Source: JAODBQ01 sp047602055
GTDB taxonomy: Bacteria; Actinomycetota; Acidimicrobiia; Acidimicrobiales; Ilumatobacteraceae
DNA length: 64,000 nucleotides
Assembly (NCBI GenBank): GCA_047602055.1
Contig: JASGIG010000001.1
Coordinates: 3,844,001-3,908,000 of the forward strand
Reading direction: 5' to 3'
A program made the position numbers and the translations under genes. The notes under the pieces are model-generated. The model made no database searches and was not told where the DNA came from. It worked only from the letters and a program-made list of their open reading frames with translations. This document shows positions 26,659 through 36,610 of the stretch, one piece after another. Each line of letters starts with the position of its first letter. The stretch's first letter is position 1.

Positions 26659-28005
26659 TCAGGGCTCCTCGGCGATGCCGTACGCCCGTGCCAGCACCTG
26701 CAGCGGGTGGCGAGGGACGATCCCGGCGTGCTCGCCGATCGCCGTGTTGGCGAGGTGGCAGTCGCCGGTCACCGCCACCGAGCCACCGACACCCTCGACC
26801 GCCTCCCCCACCACCGCCGCGAGCAACCCGGCGAGCCGCTGCGCACCGGCGTCATGTGCGGCACGCAACCCGCGCCACGAACCAACGCCGGCGCATCCCT
26901 CGGCGAGCACGACCCGGGCACCGGTCAGCTTCAGCAGGTCACGGCTGGCGAGGCCGGCATCCTGGCGGCGCACGTGGCACGGCACATGGCAGACGACAGA
27001 GACCGGCACGTCGCCACCGAACGCGGTGTCGATGCGCGTCGTCGCCCCGCGGTGCAGCTTCATCAGGTACTCGCAGGCGTCGAAGGTGTGGGCGGCGACC
27101 AGCTCGGCGTCCGCGCCGGGAGCGTGCACCGGGTAGTCGTCACGGAGCACCGCGCTGCACGTCGGCTGGGCGACGATCACGTCATGGCCGTCGCGGATCG
27201 CCTCGGCGAGCGCGGCAGCGTTCGCCCGAGCGAGCGCGGCGAAGCCGCGGACGTCGCCGCCGTCGAGCAGCGCTGCGCCGCAGCAGCGCACGCCGTCGAC
27301 CGGCCGGCACTCGATCCCGTTGCGCTCGTAGACCTTCACCAGGTCGTGGCCGATCCCCGGCTCGTGCAGGTCGACGATGCACGTCGGGAACACCGCGACC
27401 GACGCCTGCCGGTCGACGAGGCGGACCCGCGGGCGCCTGGCGAACCACGTCGAGAACCGCTGCCGGGTGAACGGCGGCATCACCCGTGTGGCGCTCACAC
27501 CCGTCGCCAGCCGCAGCGCGCGACGCACCACCGAGCCGTCGGCCGCACCGGTGAGCACGTTGGCGACCGAGGGCATCGCCGCAGCCACGCGCCCCGTGGC
27601 GCTCGTCGGCGACAGCGGCCCACCCGACGGTTGCGCGCCCCGCGGCAGATGGTGGTTCGCCCGGCGCATCGCCGTCGCCCTGGCCATCACAGCCGGCACG
27701 TCGACGACGACCGGCACGTCGACGGCCGCAGGATCACGGCCGGGTGCGTACGGACACTCGGTGAGACAGCGGTCGCAGCCGAAGCACTCGTCGGTGACCG
27801 CGTCCTGCTGTGCCGGCGTCAGCCGCCCGGCCTCACGGTCGGCGTGGCGGTCGACCAGCGCGAACAGCAGCGGGAACGCCCCGCACCGGTCGACGCAGTG
27901 CCGGCAGCCGGCGCACACGTCGAACACCCGGGTCAGCTCGCTCCGGGTAGCGGCCTCGTCGACGTAGCGCGCGTCACCCGGGTCGTACGTGCTCGTCACG
28001 ACCAC
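26659..28005 (-). CDS. (Fe-S)/CCG-domain oxidoreductase subunit, GlpC/HdrD-like
   Basis: 448 residues with GTG start at 28005 or 27999. Two [4Fe-4S] ferredoxin motifs occur near the N-terminus: CAGCRHCVDRC and CFGCDRCLTECP. Two cysteine-rich CCG-type repeats follow: CCGAALLDGG after VFPTCIVDLHEPGIGHDL, and CHVPCHVRR...CAGVGSW...GDCHLAN. This arrangement is that of GlpC and heterodisulfide-reductase D-like proteins, which carry electrons between a flavoprotein and the quinone pool. The divergent neighbour 66 bp away is glpD, so a role as GlpC-like electron acceptor of glycerol-3-phosphate dehydrogenase is plausible. It may also serve the agpS-like flavoenzyme. Confidence 0.82.
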   Translation of the reverse strand: MVVTSTYDPGDARYVDEAATRSELTRVFDVCAGCRHCVDRCGAFPLLFALVDRHADREAGRLTPAQQDAVTDECFGCDRCLTECPYAPGRDPAAVDVPVVVDVPAVMARATAMRRANHHLPRGAQPSGGPLSPTSATGRVAAAMPSVANVLTGAADGSVVRRALRLATGVSATRVMPPFTRQRFSTWFARRPRVRLVDRQASVAVFPTCIVDLHEPGIGHDLVKVYERNGIECRPVDGVRCCGAALLDGGDVRGFAALARANAAALAEAIRDGHDVIVAQPTCSAVLRDDYPVHAPGADAELVAAHTFDACEYLMKLHRGATTRIDTAFGGDVPVSVVCHVPCHVRRQDAGLASRDLLKLTGARVVLAEGCAGVGSWRGLRAAHDAGAQRLAGLLAAVVGEAVEGVGGSVAVTGDCHLANTAIGEHAGIVPRHPLQVLARAYGIAEEP

Positions 28006-28071
28006 GATGCTGGCCGACGCGGCCACCAAGCGATGGCCTCCACGCGCCTCGTCCTCCGTAGGATGCGATCG

Positions 28072-29751
<1,680 letters not shown>

Positions 29752-29756
29752 CCGCG

Positions 29757-31241
29757 ATGCACGAACCCGTCCCGCCGATCGAGCTGCCGCGGCACCGCCG
29801 ACCGACCTCGCGGGCGGCGGCGTCACCGTGCCGGCGGACGTGATCGCCCGCCTCGCCGCCGTCGCCCCGACGTGCGACCGACGAGACCGCCACCGCCGAG
29901 GCCAGCCGAGACTGGTGGCCGCTGGCGATGCACTGGGCGCTCGCCGGCGAGGTGCCGCGCCGCGCGGCCGCGGTGTGCCGGCCCGAATCCGTCGAGCAGG
30001 TCGCCGAGATCGCTCGGCGATCTGCACAGCGCACGCGTCCCGGTGACCGTGACCGGCGGCCGTAGCGGCGTGTGCGGTGCGTCCGTCCCGGCGTTCGGCG
30101 GCATCGTCGCTCGACCTCACCGGGCTGGCCGGGGTCGTCGCCGTCGACGAGACGTCCGGGCTCGTCGAGGTCCTCGCCGGGACGTTCGGCCCGGACCTCG
30201 AAGCGCAGCTGGCCGGGCACGGCCTGAGCGTCGGCCACTTCCCGCAGAGCTTCGACATCGCCACCGTCGGCGGCTGGGTCGCCTGCCGCGGCGCCGGCCA
30301 GTACAGCACCCGTTACGGCAAGATCGAGGAGATGGTCGCCGGCCTGGAGGTCGTGCTCGCCGACGGCTCCGTCGTGCGCACCGGCATCGCCCCGGCCGCA
30401 GCCATCGGCCCCGACCTCGGCCGCCTGTTCCTCGGCGCCGAGGGCACGCTCGGCATCGTCACCCGCGGCCTGGCTGCGCACCCATCCCCTGCCGCCGGCG
30501 GAGCGGCGCGCCGCCTACGCGTTCGCCTCGTTCGCCGACGGGGTCGACGCCTGCCGGCGGATCTTGCGGCGTGGCGCCACGCCCGCGGTGCTGCGGCTGT
30601 ACGACGAGGTCGAGTCGCAGCGCGGCCACGACGGCGACGGCACCGACCACGTCCTGCTCGTCCTCGACGAGGGTGACCCCGCACTCGTCGAGGCGACGAT
30701 GTCGATCGTCGCCGAGGAGTGCGCCGGCACGCGCCCCGCCGATGTCGCCCTCGTCGGCCGTTGGCTCGACCACCGCAACGACACCAGTGCCCTGCAGGCC
30801 TTGACCCACAAGGGTTTCGTCGTCGACACGATGGAGATCGCCGCCCCGTGGACGCGCGCTGCCGGGCGTCGTTCGAGACGACCCGTGCCGCGCTGCGCGC
30901 CGTCCCCCACGCCCGGGCGGCCAGCTGCCACCTGTCGCACAGCTACCCCGACGGCGCCTGCCTGTACTTCACGTTCGCGGCCACCCCGCCGCCCGAGGAG
31001 GTCGAGGCGACGTACGTCTCGCTGTGGGACGCCGGCCAGCGCGCCGTGCTCGCCGCCGGCGGCAACCTGTCGCACCACCACGGCGTCGGCCTCAACCGCG
31101 CCCGGTTCATGTCCGAGGCGCTCGGCGCCGAGCTGGCCGTGCTCCAGGCGGTCAAGGACGCGCTCGACCCGCACGGCATCCTCAACCCGGGCAAGCTCGG
31201 GCTGCGCCACGCCGTTCGGCACCGTCGGCTGGCCGGCGTGA
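29757..31241 (+). pseudogene. FAD alkyl-DHAP synthase-like protein (AgpS family), several frameshifts
   Basis: Homology over about 490 codons in changing frames. Conserved pieces: ASRDWWPLAMHWALAGEVP near 29905-29960, PVTVTGGRSGVCGASVPAFGG (PP-loop), SFDIATVGGWVACRGAGQYS and YGKIEEMVAGLEVVLADG, FLGAEGTLGIVTR, WLDHRNDTSALQALTHKGFV, CHLSHSYPDGACLYFTFA, and LSHHHGVGLNRARF, then GILNPGKLGL. The HHH triplet is the catalytic His cluster of alkyl-dihydroxyacetone-phosphate synthase. Such an enzyme makes the ether bond of alkylglycerol lipids from acyl-DHAP and a fatty alcohol. At least five breaks occur. It starts just after glpD, whose product DHAP is the backbone of its substrate. Confidence 0.78.
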
Positions 31242-31646
31242 TCGACTGGCGGGCCGTGCGCCGGCGGGCGGCTCGGTCGCACTCCTCGTCGCCGTGCCGT
31301 TCTCGTTCGCCGCCCGCTGGTTCGCCGACAACGGCAGCAGCTTCCAGCGCGCCGATCTGGCTCAGCCTGCTGGCACTGATCGGCTTCTTCCTCGGGGCCG
31401 GCATCGCCGCCTGGGTCCAGGCTCGCGACCTGCCACTGGTCCACGGGATCGTCACCGCCATCGTCACGTACGTCGTCACCCAGGCCGTGTTCGTGATCAT
31501 CCGCCTCGCGCTCGGCCGCGAGGTGCGCTGGTTCGCGCTCGTTCTTCAACCTCACCGCCGTCGCCCTCGTCGGCCTGCTCGGCGGCCTCGCCGGCGGGGC
31601 GATGCACCGCCGAGGCCTCTACCCGAAGGCCGGTGAGAGCGCGTGA
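31238..31646 (+). pseudogene. small membrane protein between agpS-like and glpK genes, frameshifted
   Basis: About 135 codons with GTG 31238 overlapping the previous stop (GTGA) and the end overlapping glpK (GTGA at 31643). Four hydrophobic stretches in three frames: GSVALLVAVPFSFAARWF, WLSLLALIGFFLGAGIAAW, GIVTAIVTYVVTQAVFVIIR, and NLTAVALVGLLGGLAGGAM. It resembles small four-helix proteins in this gene neighbourhood in other actinobacteria. The frame changes near 31345 and 31535. The function is unknown; the double overlap shows it belongs to the glp/agpS operon. Confidence 0.6.
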
Positions 31647-33088
31647 CGGTCTTGGTGATCGACGTGGGCACGTCTGGCTTGCGGGCCGGGGTGGTCGACG
31701 GCGACGGCGGGTTGCACGCCCTGCACCACCGCCCGCTGCCACCGGCGACGCCGTTCCCCGGGCTGGTCGAGTTCGACGCCACGGCGATGGCCACGGCCGT
31801 CCTGGAGACGGCGAACGCCGCGCTGGCCGAGCACGGCCAGCCCGTCCGCGGCGTCGGCATCACCACCCAGCGGGCGACGACGATCGTGTGGGACCGGCAG
31901 ACCGGCGAGCCGGTCGGCCCCGGCCTCGGCTGGCAGGACCTGCGCACCGTCGTGCAGTGCATGACAGCACGCAGCGAGCGCGGCCTGCACCTCGCCCCGA
32001 ACCAGTCGGCCACCAAGGTCGCCTGGCTGCTCGACACCTACGACGCCGCCCGCGAGCGCGACCTGTGCTTCGGTACGGTCGACAGCTGGGTCGCCTGGGT
32101 CCTCACCGAAGGTGCGGCCCACGTCACCGACGCGTCGAACGCGGCGATCACCGGGCTGCTCGAGCCGGGCGCCAGCGGGTGGTCGGCGTCGACGTGCGCC
32201 GCGCTGGGCGTACCGATGGGGATGCTGCCCACGGTCGTCGACTCGACCGGCGAGCTCGGCGTCGCCAGCGCGCTGCCCGGCGCACCGCCGCTGTGCGCGC
32301 TGATCGGTGACCAGCAGGGCAGCCTGATCGGCCAGAGCTGCGTCACCCGCGGCGCGGCGAAGATCACCTTCGGCACCGGTGGGATGCTCGACACGTGCCT
32401 CGGGCCCGAGGCGCCGGCGTCGACGAACCGCAGCGCCAACGGCACGTTCCCGATCGTCGCCTGGCGCCGCGACGGCGAGACGACCTGGGGCGTCGAGGCG
32501 ATCATGCTGTCGGCCGGCACGAACGTCGAGTGGCTGCGCGACGACCTCGGGATCATCGACAGCGCGGCCGACAGCCACACGGTCGCCGCGCGGTGCGCCG
32601 ACAGCGGCGGCGTGGTCTACGTGCCCGCCCTGCTCGGCCTCGGCACCCCGGCGTGGGACTACGGCGCCCGGGGCACGCTCGTCGGCCTCACCCGTGGCAG
32701 CGGCCGCCCCGAGGTGGTCCGCGCCGTGCTGGAGGGCGTCGCCCACCGCGGTGCGGACCTCGTCGACGCCGCGACGGCCGACGGCGTCGCCGTCGACGTA
32801 CTGCGCGTCGACGGCGGGATGAGCGACAACCCGACGTTCGTGCAGGCCCTGGCCGACGCCACCGGCCGGGTGGTCGAGGTCGCCCGCCACACCGAGGCCA
32901 CCACCCTCGGCGCCGCCTACCTCGCCGGCCTGGCGACGGGCCTGTGGTCCTCGCTCGACGAGGTCGCCGCGGCCTGGCGCCCACGGGCGACCGTCGAGCC
33001 GGCCAGGCAGCTCGACCGCCAGCAATGGGCCCAAGCGGTGAGCCGTTCCGCCGGATGGATACCCGACCTCTCCGCCTTGGACTTCTGA
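31643..33088 (+). CDS. glpK: FGGY-family kinase, glycerol kinase-like
   Basis: 481 intact residues. The FGGY kinase ATP- and substrate-binding motifs are present: VLVIDVGTSGLRAGVVD, GVGITTQRATTIVWDRQTGEP (core ITTQRATTIVWDRQTG), GLGWQDLRT, FGTGGMLDTCLG, and the C-terminal signature VLRVDGGMSDNPTFVQALAD. By family it makes sn-glycerol-3-phosphate from glycerol and ATP, feeding the glpD upstream. The length is close to the usual 490-510. It starts with GTG 31643 overlapping the preceding stop. In contrast to its two upstream neighbours it is undamaged, which is relevant to whether those are pseudogenes. The FGGY family is broad, so a related polyol substrate is not excluded. Confidence 0.83.
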   Translation: MTVLVIDVGTSGLRAGVVDGDGGLHALHHRPLPPATPFPGLVEFDATAMATAVLETANAALAEHGQPVRGVGITTQRATTIVWDRQTGEPVGPGLGWQDLRTVVQCMTARSERGLHLAPNQSATKVAWLLDTYDAARERDLCFGTVDSWVAWVLTEGAAHVTDASNAAITGLLEPGASGWSASTCAALGVPMGMLPTVVDSTGELGVASALPGAPPLCALIGDQQGSLIGQSCVTRGAAKITFGTGGMLDTCLGPEAPASTNRSANGTFPIVAWRRDGETTWGVEAIMLSAGTNVEWLRDDLGIIDSAADSHTVAARCADSGGVVYVPALLGLGTPAWDYGARGTLVGLTRGSGRPEVVRAVLEGVAHRGADLVDAATADGVAVDVLRVDGGMSDNPTFVQALADATGRVVEVARHTEATTLGAAYLAGLATGLWSSLDEVAAAWRPRATVEPARQLDRQQWAQAVSRSAGWIPDLSALDF

Positions 33089-33253
33089 TGTCCGTGCTCC
33101 GGTCGCGGCCGAGCCGCTCCCTTCGCCTACCGTGCTCGCCGCCTCCGTTCCGCTTCGGCGCTCACCGCGTTTGAACTGGTGCAGGTCGTAAAGTTGCTCT
33201 GCTCGCCCCCGGCAAACAAGGCTGGGCGCGTTCGTTCGAAAGGATCAGCCCGC

Positions 33254-33947
33254 GTGGAACTCGAAGGCGCCCCGGCCGAGTCGGCCGGCACGGAACCGCT
33301 TGCGGCCGGCGAAACCCGGCGCAGCCTGGCCAAGCGGTTGCTCGGCGTCGGTCTCGGCGGTGCCGCCGTCGCCCTCGTGCCGCAGATCGCCGGCCGGGCC
33401 GGCGCCACGTCGAGCACGGACGGCACCACGACGACGGCCGCGGCGACCACCACGAGCACGACGGCCGCCCCGAAGCGCCCGACCGACGACGACGTCGAAC
33501 TGCTCGACTTCGCCCAGTCGGTCGAGATCAGCGCCTACCGGCTGTACCAGTCGGCGCTGGAGCTGTCGATGAGCGACGATCAGCGCACCGTGATCCAGGT
33601 CATCGCCCAATCACACCTCGCGTATGCGCAGTCCCTGTCCGGGTTCCTCGGCCGCGAGGCGTCGAACACCGGCGACGAGGATGTGGTGTCGGAGCGGTCG
33701 TCGTCGTTCAGCGGCGACGTCGACACGATGCTCGGGGCCGCCGGCGACCTGGAGTCGACACTGGTCGCCACGCACGTGTCGATCATCGCCGAGCTGCATC
33801 GGTACCGACGCCGTCAACCTGCTGACGTCGATCGTCATGATCGAGGGGCGCAACGGCACCGTGCTGGCCCAGCTCCAGGGCTCCACGGACTTCAGCGAGT
33901 TGCTGGTCGACAACGAGGCCGACGCGCTGGCGCCGGCGAAGGGGTGA
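33254..33947 (+). CDS. Tat-exported ferritin-like protein 1 (one frameshift)
   Basis: About 230 residues from GTG 33254 (ribosome site GAAAGGA at 33238). A twin-arginine signal TRRSLAKRLLGVGLGGAAVALVP is followed by a Ser/Thr linker. The mature part is helical (VELLDFAQSVEISAYRLYQSALELS, HLAYAQSLSGFLGRE; quoted in part) in the manner of ferritin-like four-helix bundles. The frame breaks near 33805. The remaining TDAVNLLTSIVMIEGRNGTVLAQL is in the next frame and ends at 33947. It is paired with the following gene, which has the same design. No metal-ligand set can be proven by eye. Possibly a periplasmic di-iron or storage protein. Confidence 0.65.
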
Positions 33948-33952
33948 CGCGG

Positions 33953-34903
33953 GTGAGCTTTCACGACGACTCGTCGATGAGCCGGCGCGGCGCGCTCCGC
34001 CTCGGTGGGCTCACGGTGGCGATGGCTGGCGTCGTCGCCGCCTGCAGCAACACCGAGGCCGGGGAGCTGGGCCGGGTCGGTCTCGCCCCGACCACGACGG
34101 ACCTCCCGGACGCGTCGTACACGGACGTCACGCTGCTGCGCACGTGCTCGTCGCTGCAGCGCTCGCTGCTGGAGATCTACGACACGATCAAGGACGACGA
34201 CGAGCTGCTCGACCCGGCCAACCGTCCGCTCGTCGAGCGATTGATCGCCGATGCCCAGTCCACCGCCAAGATCTTCGAGGATCTCACCGTCGAGCACGAC
34301 GGCGAGGTGTGGGCGTGTGGCAACACCAAGTTCGACTCGGCGCTGATCGATCCGGCGATGGAGCGGATCACCGTGGGCGCCGAGGCCACCGCCGAGGCCC
34401 AGGCCATCCCGGCGAGCGACGACAAGCGGCGCGACGTCCTCAACCTCGTCCAGGGCATGGAGAGCATCATCGGCGCGGCATATCAGCAGTACACCGCGTT
34501 GTTCAACGATGCCGAGCTGCGTGAGCCGGTGATCACCGCCGGCGTCCGTGGCGCCCGCCACGCTGCCCTCCTGGCGCTGACGATCGACCCGGCCAACATG
34601 GTCTCGGCGTCCGACGAGGCGTCCGTGGAGGTCAGCACGGACACGCTGCCCGCCGGCGAGACCACCACGACCACCGCGCAGAACCTCGGCAACACCACGA
34701 CGACGGCTGCGGCCACCGATTCCGGGCCGCAGCTCACCGAGATCCCCGACGTGTACGTGCTGCCGAGCACGTTCGGGCAGACGGGGACGATCACCGTCGT
34801 ACTCGGTGCCGGTGACGAGAACGGCACTCGCCTCAAGGTGCTGCTGGAGACCCCGAGCCTGAACTCGATGATCTACGAGTACCAGGGAGCCTGCCAGAGC
34901 TGA
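33953..34903 (+). CDS. Tat lipoprotein, ferritin-like helical protein 2
   Basis: 316 residues with GTG start at 33953, 5 bp after the previous stop. The N-terminus combines a twin-arginine motif (SMSRRGALRLGGL) with a lipobox (GVVAACS), so it is a Tat-exported lipoprotein. The mature domain is helical (LLRTCSSLQRSLLEIYDTI, VERLIADAQSTAKIFEDL, MESIIGAAYQQYTALFNDAEL) and is followed by a Thr-rich linker and a short beta-like tail (DVYVLPSTFGQTGTITVVLG). This pairing of two exported ferritin-like proteins occurs in related actinobacteria. It ends 21 bp before the RNase P RNA gene, so the rnpB promoter must be inside this gene. Confidence 0.7.
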   Translation: MSFHDDSSMSRRGALRLGGLTVAMAGVVAACSNTEAGELGRVGLAPTTTDLPDASYTDVTLLRTCSSLQRSLLEIYDTIKDDDELLDPANRPLVERLIADAQSTAKIFEDLTVEHDGEVWACGNTKFDSALIDPAMERITVGAEATAEAQAIPASDDKRRDVLNLVQGMESIIGAAYQQYTALFNDAELREPVITAGVRGARHAALLALTIDPANMVSASDEASVEVSTDTLPAGETTTTTAQNLGNTTTTAAATDSGPQLTEIPDVYVLPSTFGQTGTITVVLGAGDENGTRLKVLLETPSLNSMIYEYQGACQS

Positions 34904-34924
34904 GGCGCCGCTAGCCTGCCCGCC

Positions 34925-35298
34925 GATGGTGAGTCGGCCGGGTGGCCGCGGCACGGGGCGGCGACGTCACCGTGTCGAGGAAAGTCGGGACTCCACCGGG
35001 CAGGGTGCTGGCGAGAGCCAGGTCGGGGCGACCTGACGGACGTGCAACAGAGAGAGACCGCCGATGGGCCGGGCGACCGGTCACAGGTGAGGGTGAAACG
35101 GTGTGGTAAGAGCACACCAGCGTGCGGGGTGACCCACACGGCTTGGCAAACCCCACCCGGAGCAAGACCGAGCAGAGGGGACGGGCGGCCCGTCCGCCGT
35201 GGCGACACGGCACCCCTCGGGTAGGTCGCACAGAGGGATGGCCACCCAGGCGCCGTCAGGCGCCGGACAGAATCCCGCTTACAGGCCGACTCACCATC
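34925..35298 (+). ncRNA. rnpB: RNase P RNA, bacterial type A
   Basis: About 374 nt. The 5' end GGTGAGTCGGCC and the 3' end GGCCGACTCACC pair to form the P1 helix. Conserved core elements are all visible: GAGGAAAGTC at 34977, CAGGGTGCTGG, AGGGTGAAACGGTG followed by GTAAGAGCACACCAG (35087-35121), GGCTTGGCAAACCCC, and the 3' ACAGAATCCCGCTTACAG. It is the catalytic RNA of tRNA 5' maturation. The strand is plus, as read in the sequence. It is complete. The last pairing bases lie near 35298; the mature end may differ by a few nt. Confidence 0.97.
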
Positions 35299-35418
35299 AC
35301 CGAAGCCTGTGACCAGAGTGTTCGCGGCCGTGGTGGGACGATCACGAGGCCCGCAGTCACGCGCCAGTCACCACACGGCGCCCGACCGGGGTCACGTGCG
35401 GCCGGGGGCGGACCAGGA

Positions 35419-35931
35419 TCATCGTGACGACCGCACCTCGACGAGATGACCTGTCCGCCAGAACCGCCGGCGCCGCTCGGGATCGCCGAGCCCGCAGGTG
35501 CGCCACACCCAGACCAGCATCCCGGCGCCGGCCAGCTCCATCGGGACGTTCCACCAGCCACGGGCGAGCGAGGGGACGTCGACGTCGCCCCATCCCCCGC
35601 TGAACGGCCACCAGAACACCTCGGCCGACGTGAACGCCCCGTCCCACACGATGTGCAAGAGCATGCCGATCGGCAGGGCCAGGAGCAAGCGGCGAACGGC
35701 CGAGCGCCGCGGCGTGGCCAGCATCACGACGACGAGCACACCGACGGCGACCGTCAGGCTGTGCGCCCAGCCGGCACGGCCGACGGGGACGTCGATCAGG
35801 TCCGGGAGGATCGCCCCGACGAGCAGCAGCCGGTAGTCGAACGCCGGGTCGCGGAACACGAACCACACCGTGAGCACCGCCGTGCCCCAGAACCACAGCA
35901 GCATCAGGTGATGGCGAGGAAGCGCCCGCAT
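35419..35931 (-). CDS. membrane metal-dependent hydrolase family protein (YdjM/DUF457-like)
   Basis: 170 residues beginning MRALPRHHLML (ATG 35931; another ATG at 35940). It has four hydrophobic segments (LLWFWGTAVLTVWFVF, YRLLLVGAILPDLIDVPVG, LTVAVGVLVVVMLATP, LLLALPIGMLLHIVWDGAF). The ILPDLID and HIVWDG acidic/His positions are typical of the LexA-regulated, membrane-bound metal-dependent hydrolase superfamily. The actual substrate of this family is unknown. It overlaps the 3' end of the Zn-ribbon gene upstream by about 28 nt. Confidence 0.72.
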   Translation of the reverse strand: MRALPRHHLMLLWFWGTAVLTVWFVFRDPAFDYRLLLVGAILPDLIDVPVGRAGWAHSLTVAVGVLVVVMLATPRRSAVRRLLLALPIGMLLHIVWDGAFTSAEVFWWPFSGGWGDVDVPSLARGWWNVPMELAGAGMLVWVWRTCGLGDPERRRRFWRTGHLVEVRSSR

Positions 35932-36610
35932 TGCGGGCATTCGCCGACCTCGCCAGGGGGCAGGGCGCGGAGCGCGTCGAGGTCGGCGCGGGCCAGGTCG
36001 AGGTGGCAGCCCGAGCAGCGGACGCCGTCGAGGTGGGCGACGGCGACGCCGTCGAACTGTCGGCGGGCGCGGTCGTAGGTCGCCAGGTCCGCCACCGGCA
36101 CGTTCGTCGCCGCGGCTCTCGCGCCGCCTGCTGCTCGGCCAGCTCGGCGTCGAGTGCCGCCGACGCAGCGTCGAGGTCGCGCTGGGCATCGGCGAGCGCC
36201 GACTCGGCGGCGGGCAGGCCACCCTCGGCGACGGCGGCCGCGGTCTCGGCGTCCTCCTGGCGGCCGAGCGCCTCCAGCTCCACGTCGTCCAGCTCGTCGC
36301 GGCGGGCGTCGAGCGTGGCCATCTCGTGCATCAGCGCCTCGGCCTCGCGCGGTGAGATGATCGTCTTCAGCTGCGCTTCCAAGCGAGCCCGCTTCGTACC
36401 CAGCTCCACCGCGGCCTGCTCGGCGGCGGCCACCTCGGCCTCGGCCGCGGCTGCCTGCGCCCGCGCCGCGTCGCGCTCGTCGGTCAGCGTGCGCACTGTC
36501 GACGCCGCGGCGGCGCAGGCCGCCAGCTCCGGCAGTCGCCGCCGGCGATGCCCGATCTGGTCGATCGCCGTGTCGATCTGCTGGAGCGCGAGCAGTGCGG
36601 GACCGTCCAT
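35904..36610 (-). CDS. coiled-coil protein with C4 zinc ribbon (COG1579-like), one frameshift
   Basis: About 235 residues. ATG 36610 overlaps the PBP stop by one base. The N-terminal ~165 residues form an uninterrupted Ala/Glu-rich coiled coil (LLALQQIDTAIDQIGHRRR, TLTDERDAARAQAAAAEAEV, AQLKTIISPREAEALMHEM). After a break near 36115 the C-terminus has a four-Cys zinc ribbon: VRCSGCHLDLARADL ... GECPQCGRFL. This is the COG1579/DUF-type C4 zinc-ribbon family, whose function is undefined, with suggested nucleic-acid binding. The gene is in the same run as PBP1 and the membrane hydrolase. Confidence 0.8.

Noticed and set aside
33225..33245. GTTCGTTCGAAAGG as an SOS box
   Set aside because: Half-sites do not have the four-base spacing of CGAAC-N4-GTTCG.
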